From Paenibacillus sp. sptzw28 (GTDB lineage: Bacteria > Bacillota > Bacilli > Paenibacillales > Paenibacillaceae), in assembly GCF_019550795.1 (NCBI RefSeq), contig NZ_CP080545.1:2313501-2377500 (forward strand): a DNA stretch of 64,000 nt. Direction: 5' to 3'. Below, one piece after another: positions 8,963 to 18,743 of the stretch. Within the stretch, counting starts at the first letter, position 1. Each line of letters starts with the position of its first letter. The position numbers and the translations under genes were made by a program. Below the pieces are notes generated by a model that was not told where the DNA came from, made no database searches, and saw only the letters and a program-made list of their open reading frames with translations.

Positions 8963-9868
8963 ATGAGCACACCAAAATCATATGCAGCGGCGCCTTGGTC
9001 AGATAGATTGTTCAATATTGTGGTTTACTTCGCTATAACGTTCGTCACGGTTATCACGCTTTACCCGTTCCTGAACGTTCTGGCTATATCGCTTAACGAT
9101 TCCACCGATACGGTGCGCGGCGGCATTTATATATGGCCTCGAGAGTTCACATGGGAGAACTATAAGGCGATCTTCGCATTCTCCGGGTTGGCGACCGGCT
9201 TTAAAATATCCATACTCCGTACGGTTGTCGGTACGATTCTCGGGCTGATCAGCGCTTCCATGCTTGCCTATACGATCAGCCGGCCTGATTTCCAGGGGCG
9301 CAAATTCGTTTCAATATGCCTTGCATTAACGATGTATGTGTCGGGCGGCTTGATCCCGACCTATATTCTAATCCGCGACCTTGGCATGATGAACACATTT
9401 GCGGTATATGTACTGCCGGGCATGGTGAGCGCCTTTAACGTCTTTGTCATCCGCTCGTTTATCGACGGAATTCCATATGCGCTGCAGGAATCGGCGAAGC
9501 TCGACGGAGCCAATGATTTCACGATTTACTGGCGGGTCATTCTGCCGCTTTGCAAGCCGGCGCTTGCGACAATTGCGCTGTTTCTTGCGGTCGGCCAATG
9601 GAACTCCTGGTTCGACACGTATTTATATAACGGATCCAATGAAGCGCTGACAACGCTGCAGTATGAGCTGATGAAGGTACTTCAAAGCACGACGACAGGC
9701 AACAATGGCGATTATCGATTAGGCGTTACGCAAGCACTGAATAAGGTTTCGCCGGATTCGATCAAAATGGCCATAACGATAACCGTAACGGTTCCGATTC
9801 TTCTGGTCTATCCGTTTTTGCAAAATTATTTTGTCAAAGGCATGACGCTGGGCGCTGTAAAAAGCTGA
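8963..9868 (+). CDS. ABC sugar transporter permease, YtcP type
   Basis: A 301-residue permease with six membrane helices and the EAA-like loop QESAKLDGANDFTIYWRVI around residues 172-191. It is the usual partner of LplB-type permeases. The typical C-terminus, FVKGMTLGAVKS, is present. It has a good GGAGG site before ATG 8963 and sits between the first permease and the solute-binding lipoprotein, so the three genes form one operon. Confidence 0.93.
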   Translation: MSTPKSYAAAPWSDRLFNIVVYFAITFVTVITLYPFLNVLAISLNDSTDTVRGGIYIWPREFTWENYKAIFAFSGLATGFKISILRTVVGTILGLISASMLAYTISRPDFQGRKFVSICLALTMYVSGGLIPTYILIRDLGMMNTFAVYVLPGMVSAFNVFVIRSFIDGIPYALQESAKLDGANDFTIYWRVILPLCKPALATIALFLAVGQWNSWFDTYLYNGSNEALTTLQYELMKVLQSTTTGNNGDYRLGVTQALNKVSPDSIKMAITITVTVPILLVYPFLQNYFVKGMTLGAVKS

Positions 9869-9945
9869 TTAACTCGGTATCTGCAGGGTAACCTGTTTAT
9901 ACAATATACATGTTATGCAACAGTAAAACTGGGAGGTTACAAGAC

Positions 9946-11670
9946 ATGACAAGAAAGACATCCAAGCTGTCGGCCGTGCTGCTGTCGGTCACGATGCTTG
10001 CCGGGCTTCTGGCAGGCTGCGGCAGCAGTTCGAAAGAAACAGGCAATACGAAGGAGCCTGCGGCAAACACTGGAAACAACAAAGACGGGGCTGTTGCAGA
10101 GGATACTTCACCAATCAAGTTCTCGTTCTTCAGTGCAGACCCGAATCCGAACTGGAACAACATGCAGGACGATATCGGTAAAGCGATCACAGCGAAAACA
10201 GGAGTTACACTGGATGCTGAATTCGCAGTCGGTGATCCGGCACAGAAAGTCGCGCTTATTGCGGCAAGTGGTGAATATCCGGATTTGGTAAGCGCAAAGG
10301 GCGACGTTAGCAAGCTGGTTGACGCCGGCGCAATGCTTGACTTGACCGATTTGATCGATAAATATGCGCCTAATATCAAGAAATTGTTCGGCGATCAAAT
10401 GAACCGTCTGCGTTACAGCAACGACGACAAAGCCATTTATGTCATTCCGTCATATTCGGGCGTTGATCAAACTTCCTTCAACGCCGGCGGCGGCTTCGAG
10501 CTGCAGCATGCTGTGGTGAAAGAGCTTGGATACCCGAAAATCCGCACGGTAAAGGATTTCGAGAACGCTATCAAAGCGTACAAAGACAAGCATCCGACCA
10601 TTGACGGCAAACCGACTATCGGGCTCACGCTAAACGCGGACGACTGGCATATGTATATTTCCGTAACCAACCCGGCGTTCATCACAACCGGCGCACCGGA
10701 CGACGGCGAATACTACATCGATCCGAAAACGTACCAAGTGACGTATCATTACAGACGTCCTGAAGAGAAAGAATATTTCCGTTGGTTGAATCATATGAAC
10801 GCTATCGGCTTACTTGATCCGGAAAGCTTCGTACAGAAATACGACCAATATAAAGCAAAAGTCGCTACGGGACGGGTACTTGGTCTGATCGACCAGGACT
10901 GGGATTATGGCGATGGCGAGAAAGCGCTTAAAGCCGAAGGCAAATTTGACCGCGGCTACGGGCATTATCCGGTAACGCTCACCGAAGAGTACAAGGATCA
11001 CAGCTTCCAGCCTACCGGATTCATGGGCGGATATGGAGTCGGAATTACCAAATCGGCTAAAGATCCGGTTCGGGCTATCAAATTCCTGGATTACCTGGCT
11101 TCAGAAGAAGGGCAAGTACTGATCAACTGGGGTATTGAAGGCAAGCATTACAATGTCGAGAACGGCAAGCGCGTCATCCCGCAAGATGTGAACAACCGTA
11201 AAATCAACGATGCAACGAATTTCTCAAAAGAATCAGGTATTGGCATGTACACACTGCTTAGCGGTCACTATGGCGACGGCGTGAAGGATTCGACCGGCAA
11301 CTACTACACGACGAATTTCCCTGAACAAATCGTTGCAGGCTTCAATGATGTTGAGAAAGAAACATTGAAAGCATACGGCGCAACGACGTGGAAGGACCTG
11401 TTCCCGAAAGAAGACGAGTTCCCTGTTAAACCATGGGGCGCGGCGTGGAACATCAGCGTACCGGGCGACAGCGAAGTTACCGTCCTGGCAGCCAAAATGA
11501 AAGACATCACATGGAAACGTATTCCGGAAGCGATTCTGGCGAAGCCGGAACAGTTCGATGCTATCTGGGATGCGTATATGAAAGATCTCGATAAAGCCGG
11601 TGTAACTAAGCTCGAGCAAGGCTATGGAGAATTGGTCAAAGCTCGCGTCGAGCTCTGGAGCGGTAAGTAA
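9946..11670 (+). CDS. Extracellular sugar-binding lipoprotein of the ABC importer
   Basis: A 574-residue solute-binding protein, starting at ATG 9946 behind GGGAGG. The signal peptide ends in the lipobox LLAGC with Cys25 as lipid anchor, followed by a Ser/Asn/Gly-rich linker. Its length (over 550 residues) is typical of the LipO/YtcQ group that binds oligosaccharides rather than monosaccharides. It forms an operon with the two permeases and is closed by a strong terminator. The substrate is unknown. The nearby alpha-xylosidase makes xyloglucan-derived oligosaccharides a reasonable guess only. Confidence 0.92.
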   Translation: MTRKTSKLSAVLLSVTMLAGLLAGCGSSSKETGNTKEPAANTGNNKDGAVAEDTSPIKFSFFSADPNPNWNNMQDDIGKAITAKTGVTLDAEFAVGDPAQKVALIAASGEYPDLVSAKGDVSKLVDAGAMLDLTDLIDKYAPNIKKLFGDQMNRLRYSNDDKAIYVIPSYSGVDQTSFNAGGGFELQHAVVKELGYPKIRTVKDFENAIKAYKDKHPTIDGKPTIGLTLNADDWHMYISVTNPAFITTGAPDDGEYYIDPKTYQVTYHYRRPEEKEYFRWLNHMNAIGLLDPESFVQKYDQYKAKVATGRVLGLIDQDWDYGDGEKALKAEGKFDRGYGHYPVTLTEEYKDHSFQPTGFMGGYGVGITKSAKDPVRAIKFLDYLASEEGQVLINWGIEGKHYNVENGKRVIPQDVNNRKINDATNFSKESGIGMYTLLSGHYGDGVKDSTGNYYTTNFPEQIVAGFNDVEKETLKAYGATTWKDLFPKEDEFPVKPWGAAWNISVPGDSEVTVLAAKMKDITWKRIPEAILAKPEQFDAIWDAYMKDLDKAGVTKLEQGYGELVKARVELWSGK

Positions 11671-11973
11671 TATAAGCCCAATCAGGCATCAATTCAAGCT
11701 GTACCGGGAAGGGATCCGCATCTCTTTCCCCGGTCGGCTTTTTTTATTTTTTTTTAAATTTTTTTGTAATTCAACTGTAATCAATGGCTGTTTACTATAA
11801 ATATTCCAAGGCAAAATTACGATAATTATTAATAAGATCTGACGAATTATGGGATTCTGTTTTCTACTATTCTTCAGAATAAAACATAATATGTCAATCG
11901 AGAGGAGATTGCCGGAACATTATTTTGAGCATCATCAACTTATACCAGACTACCAACCGGGAGCGGAGACAAA
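11671..11973. other. Intergenic region: terminator then AT-rich leader
   Basis: A GC stem (ACCGGG 11703 to CCCCGGT about 11733) followed by a long T-rich stretch to 11755 ends the importer operon. The rest, to the chemoreceptor start, is AT-rich with several possible -10 sequences. No confident -35/-10 pair, RNA gene or ORF with a ribosome site was found there. Confidence 0.6.
11703..11755 (+). terminator. Terminator of the sugar importer operon
   Basis: Imperfect GC-rich stem with ACCGGG and CCCCGGT ends, followed by a run containing more than 15 Ts. Confidence 0.8.
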
Positions 11974-13731
11974 ATGCAGAAGATCACACGAATGTCGTTT
12001 TCCACGAAGAACCTATTATTATCGTTTATGAACATTGTTCTTATCGGTTCTATTCTGATAGCGTCCGGGTATTTCATCGAGAAAAAAATCCTGATCGATC
12101 AGCTTCAGGGACAAATCAATGGGCTGACTAAAGAATGGGCGAAAGGCATCGACCCGGCCAAGGTCCAACAGACCATCGCCGAGAAAAGCTATCAAGGACC
12201 GGTCCAAATCCAGCTGAGAGCTTATCTGGATCAGGTCAATAAATATAACCCGAACATTGCTCAAGCATACATATTCGGTACGGAATTAAAGGATGGCAAC
12301 AAAACCTCGTTGGTGGCTATGCCTACAAATTTGATGAAAGCTTTCGAAGAGGCGAAGCTGAACCTTGGCGATATGTACGACCAGCCTAAAGAGGTTGCCG
12401 ATGCGCTCGCCAAAATGCTTAAAAGCGGCAATCCTACGTTCACCAGCTTCTACACTGACGATTTCGGCACATGGACAACCATTGCTTATCCGATCAAAGA
12501 TGCTAAAGGAAACATATTCGCCTACTTCGCCGCTGACGCTGATGCAAGCGCCGTTCCGAATGGTCTGCGCAAACTGCTTATAAACGGTATTTCGATAATG
12601 GCTATTTTCCTCGTCATCATCTTCTTGATTCAATATTTCATTTCAAGGTGGACAATGAAGCCGATCAAAGAACTCATGGGCGGAATTGAACAAGTAAGCA
12701 ACGGTAACCTTGACGTGGAACTAAGCACGAGGAATGATGACCTCGGGCTGATTAACGCCAAATTTAACGGGATGGTCAAGCGGATCAACGACATGATGGT
12801 GAAGGTGCAGTACACCTCCCATGCGGTGACGGACTCGGCGAAAATCCTTTATTCCATCTCCGAGCAGAGCAGCAAGAACGTAGAGACGATCACAGGCAGC
12901 ATGCAGGAAATTACGCATGGAATGAGCAACCAGGAGCAGGCGTCCGTGGACGGGGCGAGAGCAATGGCTGAGATGGCCACCGTCATTCAGACGATTGCCG
13001 CGAACTCTTCGAAGGTAGCAGACGAAGCCTACGAGATGGAGCGCAAATCGCTGGAGGGCAACGAGGTCGTGAAGCAGGTGGCCGGGCAAATGGAACAAAT
13101 CGAGGCATTTGTGACCCAAACGGCCAATGCTATCACATTGCTCGACAGCCGCTCCCAGGAAATCGGCAATATTGTCTCCATAATTACTGGGATATCATCC
13201 CAAACAAACCTGCTTGCACTTAACGCTGCAATTGAAGCGGCAAGGGTGGGAGAGCACGGTAAAGGTTTTGCCGTTGTAGCCGGCGAGGTCCGCAAACTAG
13301 CAGAGCAGTCCGAGAATTCGGCCAACCAAATAACTGAGGTAATCAAGGAAATCCAAAGTGAAATTCAGAACGCCGTTCGAGCGATGAACCAAGGAACCGA
13401 GGAAGTTAGGCTCGGCATACAGATATCGGCTCGAACGGGGAGTTTGCTTGCCGAAATATTGGAAGCAACCAAAAACGTCACGTACCAGATTCAGGAAATC
13501 TCCAGTGCGACGGAGGAAATATCAGCCGGCACCGAAGAATTGACCGCAACCGCGGAGAACCTGTCAACGATAACAGGGCGAACCGCAGCTAACAGCGCGA
13601 AGATCGCGGAATCCATCGAAGAGCAGAAAATCTCAATGAATTCACTTGTCGGATCCTCAACCGGCCTGACCGCCATGTCGGAGGAACTGCAGGAATTGAT
13701 TAACCAATTCCATGTCCGTCGGATTTCATAA
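11974..13731 (+). CDS. Methyl-accepting chemotaxis protein, transmembrane
   Basis: A 585-residue chemoreceptor. TM1 lies at about 12-33, an extracytoplasmic sensor domain at about 34-203 (Cache-like by position), TM2 at about 206-227, HAMP at about 228-280. The signalling hairpin tip [28 protein letters not shown] is close to residues 410-435, and methylation helices flank it. It would relay ligand binding to CheA/CheW. No chemotaxis kinase genes are nearby, so it is an orphan receptor. Its ligand is unknown. It lies directly after the sugar importer, separated by a terminator. Confidence 0.93.
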   Translation: MQKITRMSFSTKNLLLSFMNIVLIGSILIASGYFIEKKILIDQLQGQINGLTKEWAKGIDPAKVQQTIAEKSYQGPVQIQLRAYLDQVNKYNPNIAQAYIFGTELKDGNKTSLVAMPTNLMKAFEEAKLNLGDMYDQPKEVADALAKMLKSGNPTFTSFYTDDFGTWTTIAYPIKDAKGNIFAYFAADADASAVPNGLRKLLINGISIMAIFLVIIFLIQYFISRWTMKPIKELMGGIEQVSNGNLDVELSTRNDDLGLINAKFNGMVKRINDMMVKVQYTSHAVTDSAKILYSISEQSSKNVETITGSMQEITHGMSNQEQASVDGARAMAEMATVIQTIAANSSKVADEAYEMERKSLEGNEVVKQVAGQMEQIEAFVTQTANAITLLDSRSQEIGNIVSIITGISSQTNLLALNAAIEAARVGEHGKGFAVVAGEVRKLAEQSENSANQITEVIKEIQSEIQNAVRAMNQGTEEVRLGIQISARTGSLLAEILEATKNVTYQIQEISSATEEISAGTEELTATAENLSTITGRTAANSAKIAESIEEQKISMNSLVGSSTGLTAMSEELQELINQFHVRRIS

Positions 13732-13744
13732 TGTCATTTCAGCC

Positions 13745-13779
13745 GAGATGCCCTTCATCCCAGGGATGAAGGGCATCTC
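13745..13779 (+). terminator. Stem-loop between chemoreceptor and NRPS-like gene
   Basis: GAGATGCCCTTCATCC pairs with GATGAAGGGCATCTC around a 4-nt loop. There is no T-run behind it, so it may be a weak terminator or an mRNA-stabilising hairpin just ahead of the ribosome site at 13789. Confidence 0.55.
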
Positions 13780-13803
13780 TATCCCTTCAGGAGGTTTTTG
13801 CAA

Positions 13804-16800
13804 ATGGTGACCGTAAATACAACCAACAAAGCGTCAGCCCCCGTTTCGGAAATGCCGGTTCTCTTGATTCCGCTTGATTATTCGCGTCATAACCGAACTC
13901 ATAATTTCCTATGCGATGAATATCCGTTGGATGAACCGCTGGACCAGGTCATCCGCGAATGGCTTCTGAAAGAGAATGAAGCGGAATCTTTTTTTGCATC
14001 GGTTTATTTTGCATTGATTTATCGTCTGTCCGGCGAGAGCGACATGCTGGTTGAGCTGGTTGCGAAACAAGCCCCTGGAGTGCCGGTTCATGTCAGTCTC
14101 CAGTCGGAAAGAACGTTTCAAACCATTCAGGATTCGGTTGCCCGGTCTCTATCATCCGGCGGACAACCTTCGGTCGGTGCAGCCGAAACGAGATTCGCCT
14201 TTGGCCAGTACATTAAGGCGGAGCATGAACTGATAAATTGGCGGTTGTTCGAAGAGGATAAACGCTGGAGCATCGGAGTCGAATATGATTCCTCCGTGGT
14301 TACCCGGGGGACAATAGCGCGATATGTCCACTATTTTGTCAAGCTGCTGGAAGCAGCTTTGGAGGACAGTTCGGCGAGCATCGCTTCGATCGATATTCTT
14401 ACCGAAGAAGATAAAGCTGTACATCAGCGTTTGAACGCAACAGAGGGGGAATATGACAGGGACCAAACCATCCACGGAATGGTGGAGAAGACAGCAGAGA
14501 AATATCCGGAACAGATTGCCGTTTCTTCCTTGCAAGGGCAGCTCACTTACCGTCAATTGAACGAGCGTGCAAATCAGGCTGCTCATATGCTGCTCGAGAA
14601 GGGACTGCGCAAGGGAGATTTTGTAACCATTCTTATGGAACGCAGCATGGAACTGGTCGTGAGTCTCCTTGGTGTTCTGAAAGCGGGAGGCGCCTATGTT
14701 CCTGTTGATCCGGAGCATCCCGGCGAGCGCAACCGGTATATCGTGGAGGACACGAAATCGTTAATCGTCATGACGAAGGAAGGGTATTCTAACCAGGCCG
14801 CTGAGCTGTGCTCCGGCATTGCATCGGTTAAGGAAATCATTTGCGTGGACGGGGGATTCGAACGATACGCAAGCAAGGGCGATCCGCAAACGGCAGTTAC
14901 CCCTCAAGATCTGGCGTATATCATATACACGTCCGGATCGACCGGGAGGCCGAAGGGTGCGCTCATCGCTCACGAGGGGGTCGTAAATCTGGGTGAGGTC
15001 GTCCGGCGCGATTGCCGGATTGAGGCAATCGACGTCTTAACCCAGTTCGCCACCTTCAGCTTTGACGCCTCGGTGTGGGACACGATCGGAGCGTTGTTTT
15101 ACGGTGCAACCCTATACCTGCTCTCGCCGGAAGAGAGAGTTTCGGTGGAAGAGTTTGCTTCTGCCGTCGAACGAACGGGAACGACCATCATAGCTATTCT
15201 GCCTACCGTCTTTTTCAATCAATTGGCCGCTTATCTATCGGAAGACGGGTATCGCAAGCTGTCAAGGGTCAAGTTGATTACTGTAGCCGGAGAAGCGCTT
15301 TACGGTGAACAGGTAAGGGCGTTCCAGCGCAAATTCCGCGACGGGATAGACATTGTGAATGTGTACGGGCCTACCGAATGCACAGTTTGCACCACCACCC
15401 ACATAGTCAGAGGTTATATACCGGAGGATTTAAAGAATATTCCGATTGGAAAACCGATTCAGAATTATAAAATCTATATCGTGAATGAGGAAAATCGGCT
15501 TTGCCCGTTAAATGTTCACGGCGAGGTGTATATTTCCACCGTCGGACTTGCGAGGGGTTATCTGAATCAGCCCGAGAAGACCGCTGAGGCGTTCATCCCG
15601 AATCCGTTCCAGGCGGGCGAAAGAATTTACAAGTCGGGTGATATCGCGAAGCTGCTTCCGGACGGCAACATTGAGTATGTGGGACGCAGAGACTCCCAAA
15701 TCAAAATACGCGGACACCGGATCGAGATCGGGGAAATCGAGGATAGTTTCTCGAAAATAACCAATGTGCAAAATGTAGCCGTAATTCCGAAACAGGATAA
15801 AGACGGCCAGAACATACTGGTGGGCTACTTTACGTCAAAGGACGGGAAAGCCGAATCCGTCGCGGAAATAAAACAGCTGCTGGGTGAGAAGCTTCCTTCC
15901 TATTTCGTACCCAAGCGGGTCATCCAGTTGGACGAGATGCCGATATCGCCGACCGGTAAGATCGACCGGAAAAAGCTGGCCGGTTATGAGCATAACGAGG
16001 AACACCAGGAAAGCGGAGAGTATGCAGCGCCGGAAAATGAAACTCAAAGGATTATCGCGGCAGCCTGGCAGGAGGGACTGGGTCTGGGGCAAATAAGCCT
16101 TTATGACGATTTTTTCGCCATTGGCGGAGACTCTTTGGCCATTATCTCGGTGCTTGTCCTGCTGAAGCCGCATTTTCCCGAGCTTAGAATCAATGATTTC
16201 TTCCAGTATAAAACAATCGAGGGGCTTTCACGCCGTGTAGTTCAGCTGCAAAGCGACAGGACCGAGATACAGTACTCAGTCCCCCAAGGGGCAGTGCAGG
16301 CGCTTGAAGAACATCCGGCGGTCCTTGACCGGAGCCTGCTTGAGAGGAACTTCGAAGAAGCCGCCGACGTGCTGTTAACCGGCGCTACAGGCTACCTCGG
16401 CTGTCATTTGCTATATGAAATGCTTGTGCAGAGTCAAGCTTCGATTTACTGCCTTGTCCGCATAAACGGTAGTGAGCCCGGAATGGCAAGACTTGAAAGT
16501 ACAATGGAGTATTACTACGGACCTCACGGAGTAGAGCTCATGAAAGGCCGAGTCTTTGAGGTCGAGGGGAATCTGGAACAACCGGGACTTGGGCTCGGTG
16601 CACGGGTTCGGCAGCTGCTTCAGGAGAAACTGGATACTATTTTGCATTGTGCAGCTGATGTGAGGCATTTCGGGGATGCGGATCAATTTGCCAAAACCAA
16701 TGTTCACGGTACGCAGGATTTGATTGAGCTGGCATTGGAATGCGTTAAAGTAATCCGTTTCCACCATATTTCGACGTTAGGTATTCCAGAAGATCTGGCG

Positions 16801-17496
16801 CTAAGCGGCAAATGGGAAAGCATAGTTGAGAAGCAGGAATTCGAAGCGGAGCTGCGTATCGACAGCGTGTATACGAACAGCAAGCTTGAAGCGGAGAAAA
16901 GCCTGATCGCTGCCGCCGAGCGGGGGCTGGCAGTCAGCATCTACAGAGCGGGCAACCTCTCCTGCAGCTCCGAAACCGGACGGTTCCAGAAAAATATTGA
17001 CAGCAATGCATTTTATCGAATGATAAAAGCCATTCTGCTTCTGGGCAAATCTCCGGACGTCAACTGGGAGGTTGATTTGACGCCTATCGATTATGCGAGC
17101 AAGTCGATTGTTCATTTGGCGCTTAGGCCGGATACCTCGGGACGCATGTTCCATATTTGCAATCCGAAGCAGATCCCTTATTCGAGGCTTGTCGAACTGA
17201 TTCGCAGCTGCGGTTTTGAAGTGGAGATGATGGATTCGGCGGCTTATACCGAGTGGCTTTTGGATCACAGCATCAACAAGCATCCGGAGGGCGTGAAGCT
17301 GGCAATCGCCGGACTGGAGGGAGACGGAGCAAAAAATTCCGGCTACCGCTACGGATGTAGGGCTACCTCCGAGCAATTAAAGGATTCACAAATTAACTGT
17401 GCCCTACCCGACCGGACCTTCATAAACAAAATGATTGAATACGCCGTAAACTCCGGTTATTTTCCTAAACCGAATATGCTGCAGCAGGTGAAATAA
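13804..17496 (+). CDS. NRPS-like enzyme: half C domain, A, PCP, thioester reductase
   Basis: A 1230-residue single-module enzyme. ATG 13804 fits AGGAGG at 13789-13794, while the TTG six bases earlier is too close. Residues 1-200 resemble only the C-terminal half of a condensation domain, with no HHxxxDG. The adenylation domain (about 220-740) has YTSGSTGRPKG, FDASVWD, YGPTE and PTGKIDRKKL. The carrier domain has GGDSL with Ser777. The reductase domain starts at GATGYLG (860-866) and has the Tyr1023-Lys1027 pair in YTNSK. It should activate one amino or carboxylic acid and release it reductively as aldehyde or alcohol. My reading of the specificity code (D-A-W-V-T-A-V-V-C-K) is nearest to aromatic-type codes, with low certainty. 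No partner NRPS or PPTase gene is near. Confidence 0.9.
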   Translation: MVTVNTTNKASAPVSEMPVLLIPLDYSRHNRTHNFLCDEYPLDEPLDQVIREWLLKENEAESFFASVYFALIYRLSGESDMLVELVAKQAPGVPVHVSLQSERTFQTIQDSVARSLSSGGQPSVGAAETRFAFGQYIKAEHELINWRLFEEDKRWSIGVEYDSSVVTRGTIARYVHYFVKLLEAALEDSSASIASIDILTEEDKAVHQRLNATEGEYDRDQTIHGMVEKTAEKYPEQIAVSSLQGQLTYRQLNERANQAAHMLLEKGLRKGDFVTILMERSMELVVSLLGVLKAGGAYVPVDPEHPGERNRYIVEDTKSLIVMTKEGYSNQAAELCSGIASVKEIICVDGGFERYASKGDPQTAVTPQDLAYIIYTSGSTGRPKGALIAHEGVVNLGEVVRRDCRIEAIDVLTQFATFSFDASVWDTIGALFYGATLYLLSPEERVSVEEFASAVERTGTTIIAILPTVFFNQLAAYLSEDGYRKLSRVKLITVAGEALYGEQVRAFQRKFRDGIDIVNVYGPTECTVCTTTHIVRGYIPEDLKNIPIGKPIQNYKIYIVNEENRLCPLNVHGEVYISTVGLARGYLNQPEKTAEAFIPNPFQAGERIYKSGDIAKLLPDGNIEYVGRRDSQIKIRGHRIEIGEIEDSFSKITNVQNVAVIPKQDKDGQNILVGYFTSKDGKAESVAEIKQLLGEKLPSYFVPKRVIQLDEMPISPTGKIDRKKLAGYEHNEEHQESGEYAAPENETQRIIAAAWQEGLGLGQISLYDDFFAIGGDSLAIISVLVLLKPHFPELRINDFFQYKTIEGLSRRVVQLQSDRTEIQYSVPQGAVQALEEHPAVLDRSLLERNFEEAADVLLTGATGYLGCHLLYEMLVQSQASIYCLVRINGSEPGMARLESTMEYYYGPHGVELMKGRVFEVEGNLEQPGLGLGARVRQLLQEKLDTILHCAADVRHFGDADQFAKTNVHGTQDLIELALECVKVIRFHHISTLGIPEDLALSGKWESIVEKQEFEAELRIDSVYTNSKLEAEKSLIAAAERGLAVSIYRAGNLSCSSETGRFQKNIDSNAFYRMIKAILLLGKSPDVNWEVDLTPIDYASKSIVHLALRPDTSGRMFHICNPKQIPYSRLVELIRSCGFEVEMMDSAAYTEWLLDHSINKHPEGVKLAIAGLEGDGAKNSGYRYGCRATSEQLKDSQINCALPDRTFINKMIEYAVNSGYFPKPNMLQQVK

Positions 17497-17535
17497 GCGG
17501 AATCCTTCCTGCTTCAAAACGATTAATTTGACATG

Positions 17536-17562
17536 ACCGCCCGAACCAAAGGGCGGTTTATT
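17536..17562 (+). terminator. Terminator after the NRPS-like gene
   Basis: ACCGCCC (17536-17542) pairs with GGGCGGT (17551-17557), followed by TTATTGTTG. Confidence 0.8.
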
Positions 17563-17747
17563 GTTGCTCTACCAGCCCTTGCCCGGCCAAGTTGCGGCAG
17601 TTGTTCCCACATCATCGCACAGCTGAAGTACCCCCGGAGCAGCTTACGCCAGAATGTTATATTTTGAAGAGGTTGTTTTATATTTCTTAACGCCATCAAT
17701 TGAATTATACTAGGGGCAAATCCAATAAGGCAGGTGTAAACGAGTAT

Positions 17748-18734
17748 ATGAAACGCAAATTAAGATGGGGAGTAATCGGAGCTGCTGGGATCGCCATACG
17801 TTCGGTTATTCCAGGCTTCCAGCAATCGGAGACGGGCGAAGTGACCGCGATCGCCAGCCGCGAACTAAGCAAAGCGGAAGAAACTGCAGCAAAGCTGCAA
17901 ATTCCGAAGGCATACGGCAGTTATGAGGAAATATTAAGCGATCCGGACATTGATGCCATTTATATACCGCTTCCGAACCACTTGCATATGGAATGGTCCA
18001 TACGTGCGATGGAAGCAGGCAAGCATGTGCTTTGCGAGAAGCCGATCGCATTGAACGCTGACGAAGCCCGCAGGATGGCGGATGTGAGCCGGAAGACAGG
18101 CGCTCATCTTGCCGAAGCGTTCATGTACCGTCATCATCCCCGTTATGAGCGGATTGCAGAAATAATTAAATCCGGTGAAATCGGCGAGCTTCGCGGCATA
18201 CACGGAACGTTCACGTTCAACAGCGCCGGTAATCAGGCTAATGTGCGCTTTCGCAAGGAATGGGGAGGCGGCTCGATCTACGACGTCGGCTGCTATCCGA
18301 TCAGCGCAGCCCGGTTGCTGCTGGGCGCAGAACCGGAGGCCGCCACAGTTCATGCCCTTCTGTCTCCGGAGCATGATCATGTCGACATGATGGCTTCAGG
18401 TATTATCGAGTTCCCTGGCAGCGTAGCATTGACCTTTGACTGCGGCATGTGGGCTGCATTCCGTAACACGCTTGAGGTTCTCGGCACCGATGGTCGGATT
18501 GAGGTGCCTTCGGCGTTTATCGGCAATCCCAATTTCTATGTATATACGAAAGACGGCAGGCGGGAAGAGGAGCAGCCGGATCTCAATCAATACAGCCTTC
18601 AGGCAGACAGCTTTGCCGGTGCAGTGTGGGGAGAGCGGAAGGAAAGGTTTACACCGGAGGATGCCGTGGCCAATATGAAAGCGATCGATGCCTGCCTTGA
18701 GTCGGCAAATACCCGTAAGCGTGTGCTTATCTAG
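17748..18734 (+). CDS. Gfo/Idh/MocA-family NAD(P)-dependent oxidoreductase
   Basis: A 328-residue cytoplasmic oxidoreductase, with ATG 17748 chosen over an upstream TTG because the Rossmann motif GVIGAAGIA follows directly (residues 9-17) and CAGGTG lies 11 nt upstream. CEKPIAL near residue 97 is the family's nucleotide/active-site signature, and MYRHHP follows. Family members oxidise or reduce sugars, inositols or sugar derivatives. The exact substrate cannot be told. It is the first gene of an operon with an aldo/keto reductase and an esterase-like hydrolase. Confidence 0.9.
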   Translation: MKRKLRWGVIGAAGIAIRSVIPGFQQSETGEVTAIASRELSKAEETAAKLQIPKAYGSYEEILSDPDIDAIYIPLPNHLHMEWSIRAMEAGKHVLCEKPIALNADEARRMADVSRKTGAHLAEAFMYRHHPRYERIAEIIKSGEIGELRGIHGTFTFNSAGNQANVRFRKEWGGGSIYDVGCYPISAARLLLGAEPEAATVHALLSPEHDHVDMMASGIIEFPGSVALTFDCGMWAAFRNTLEVLGTDGRIEVPSAFIGNPNFYVYTKDGRREEEQPDLNQYSLQADSFAGAVWGERKERFTPEDAVANMKAIDACLESANTRKRVLI

Positions 18735-18743
18735 AGAGGAGCT

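Noticed and set aside
14152..14718. 188-codon minus-strand frame in the NRPS-like gene
   Set aside because: Antisense to the half-C and A domains, with no independent signal.
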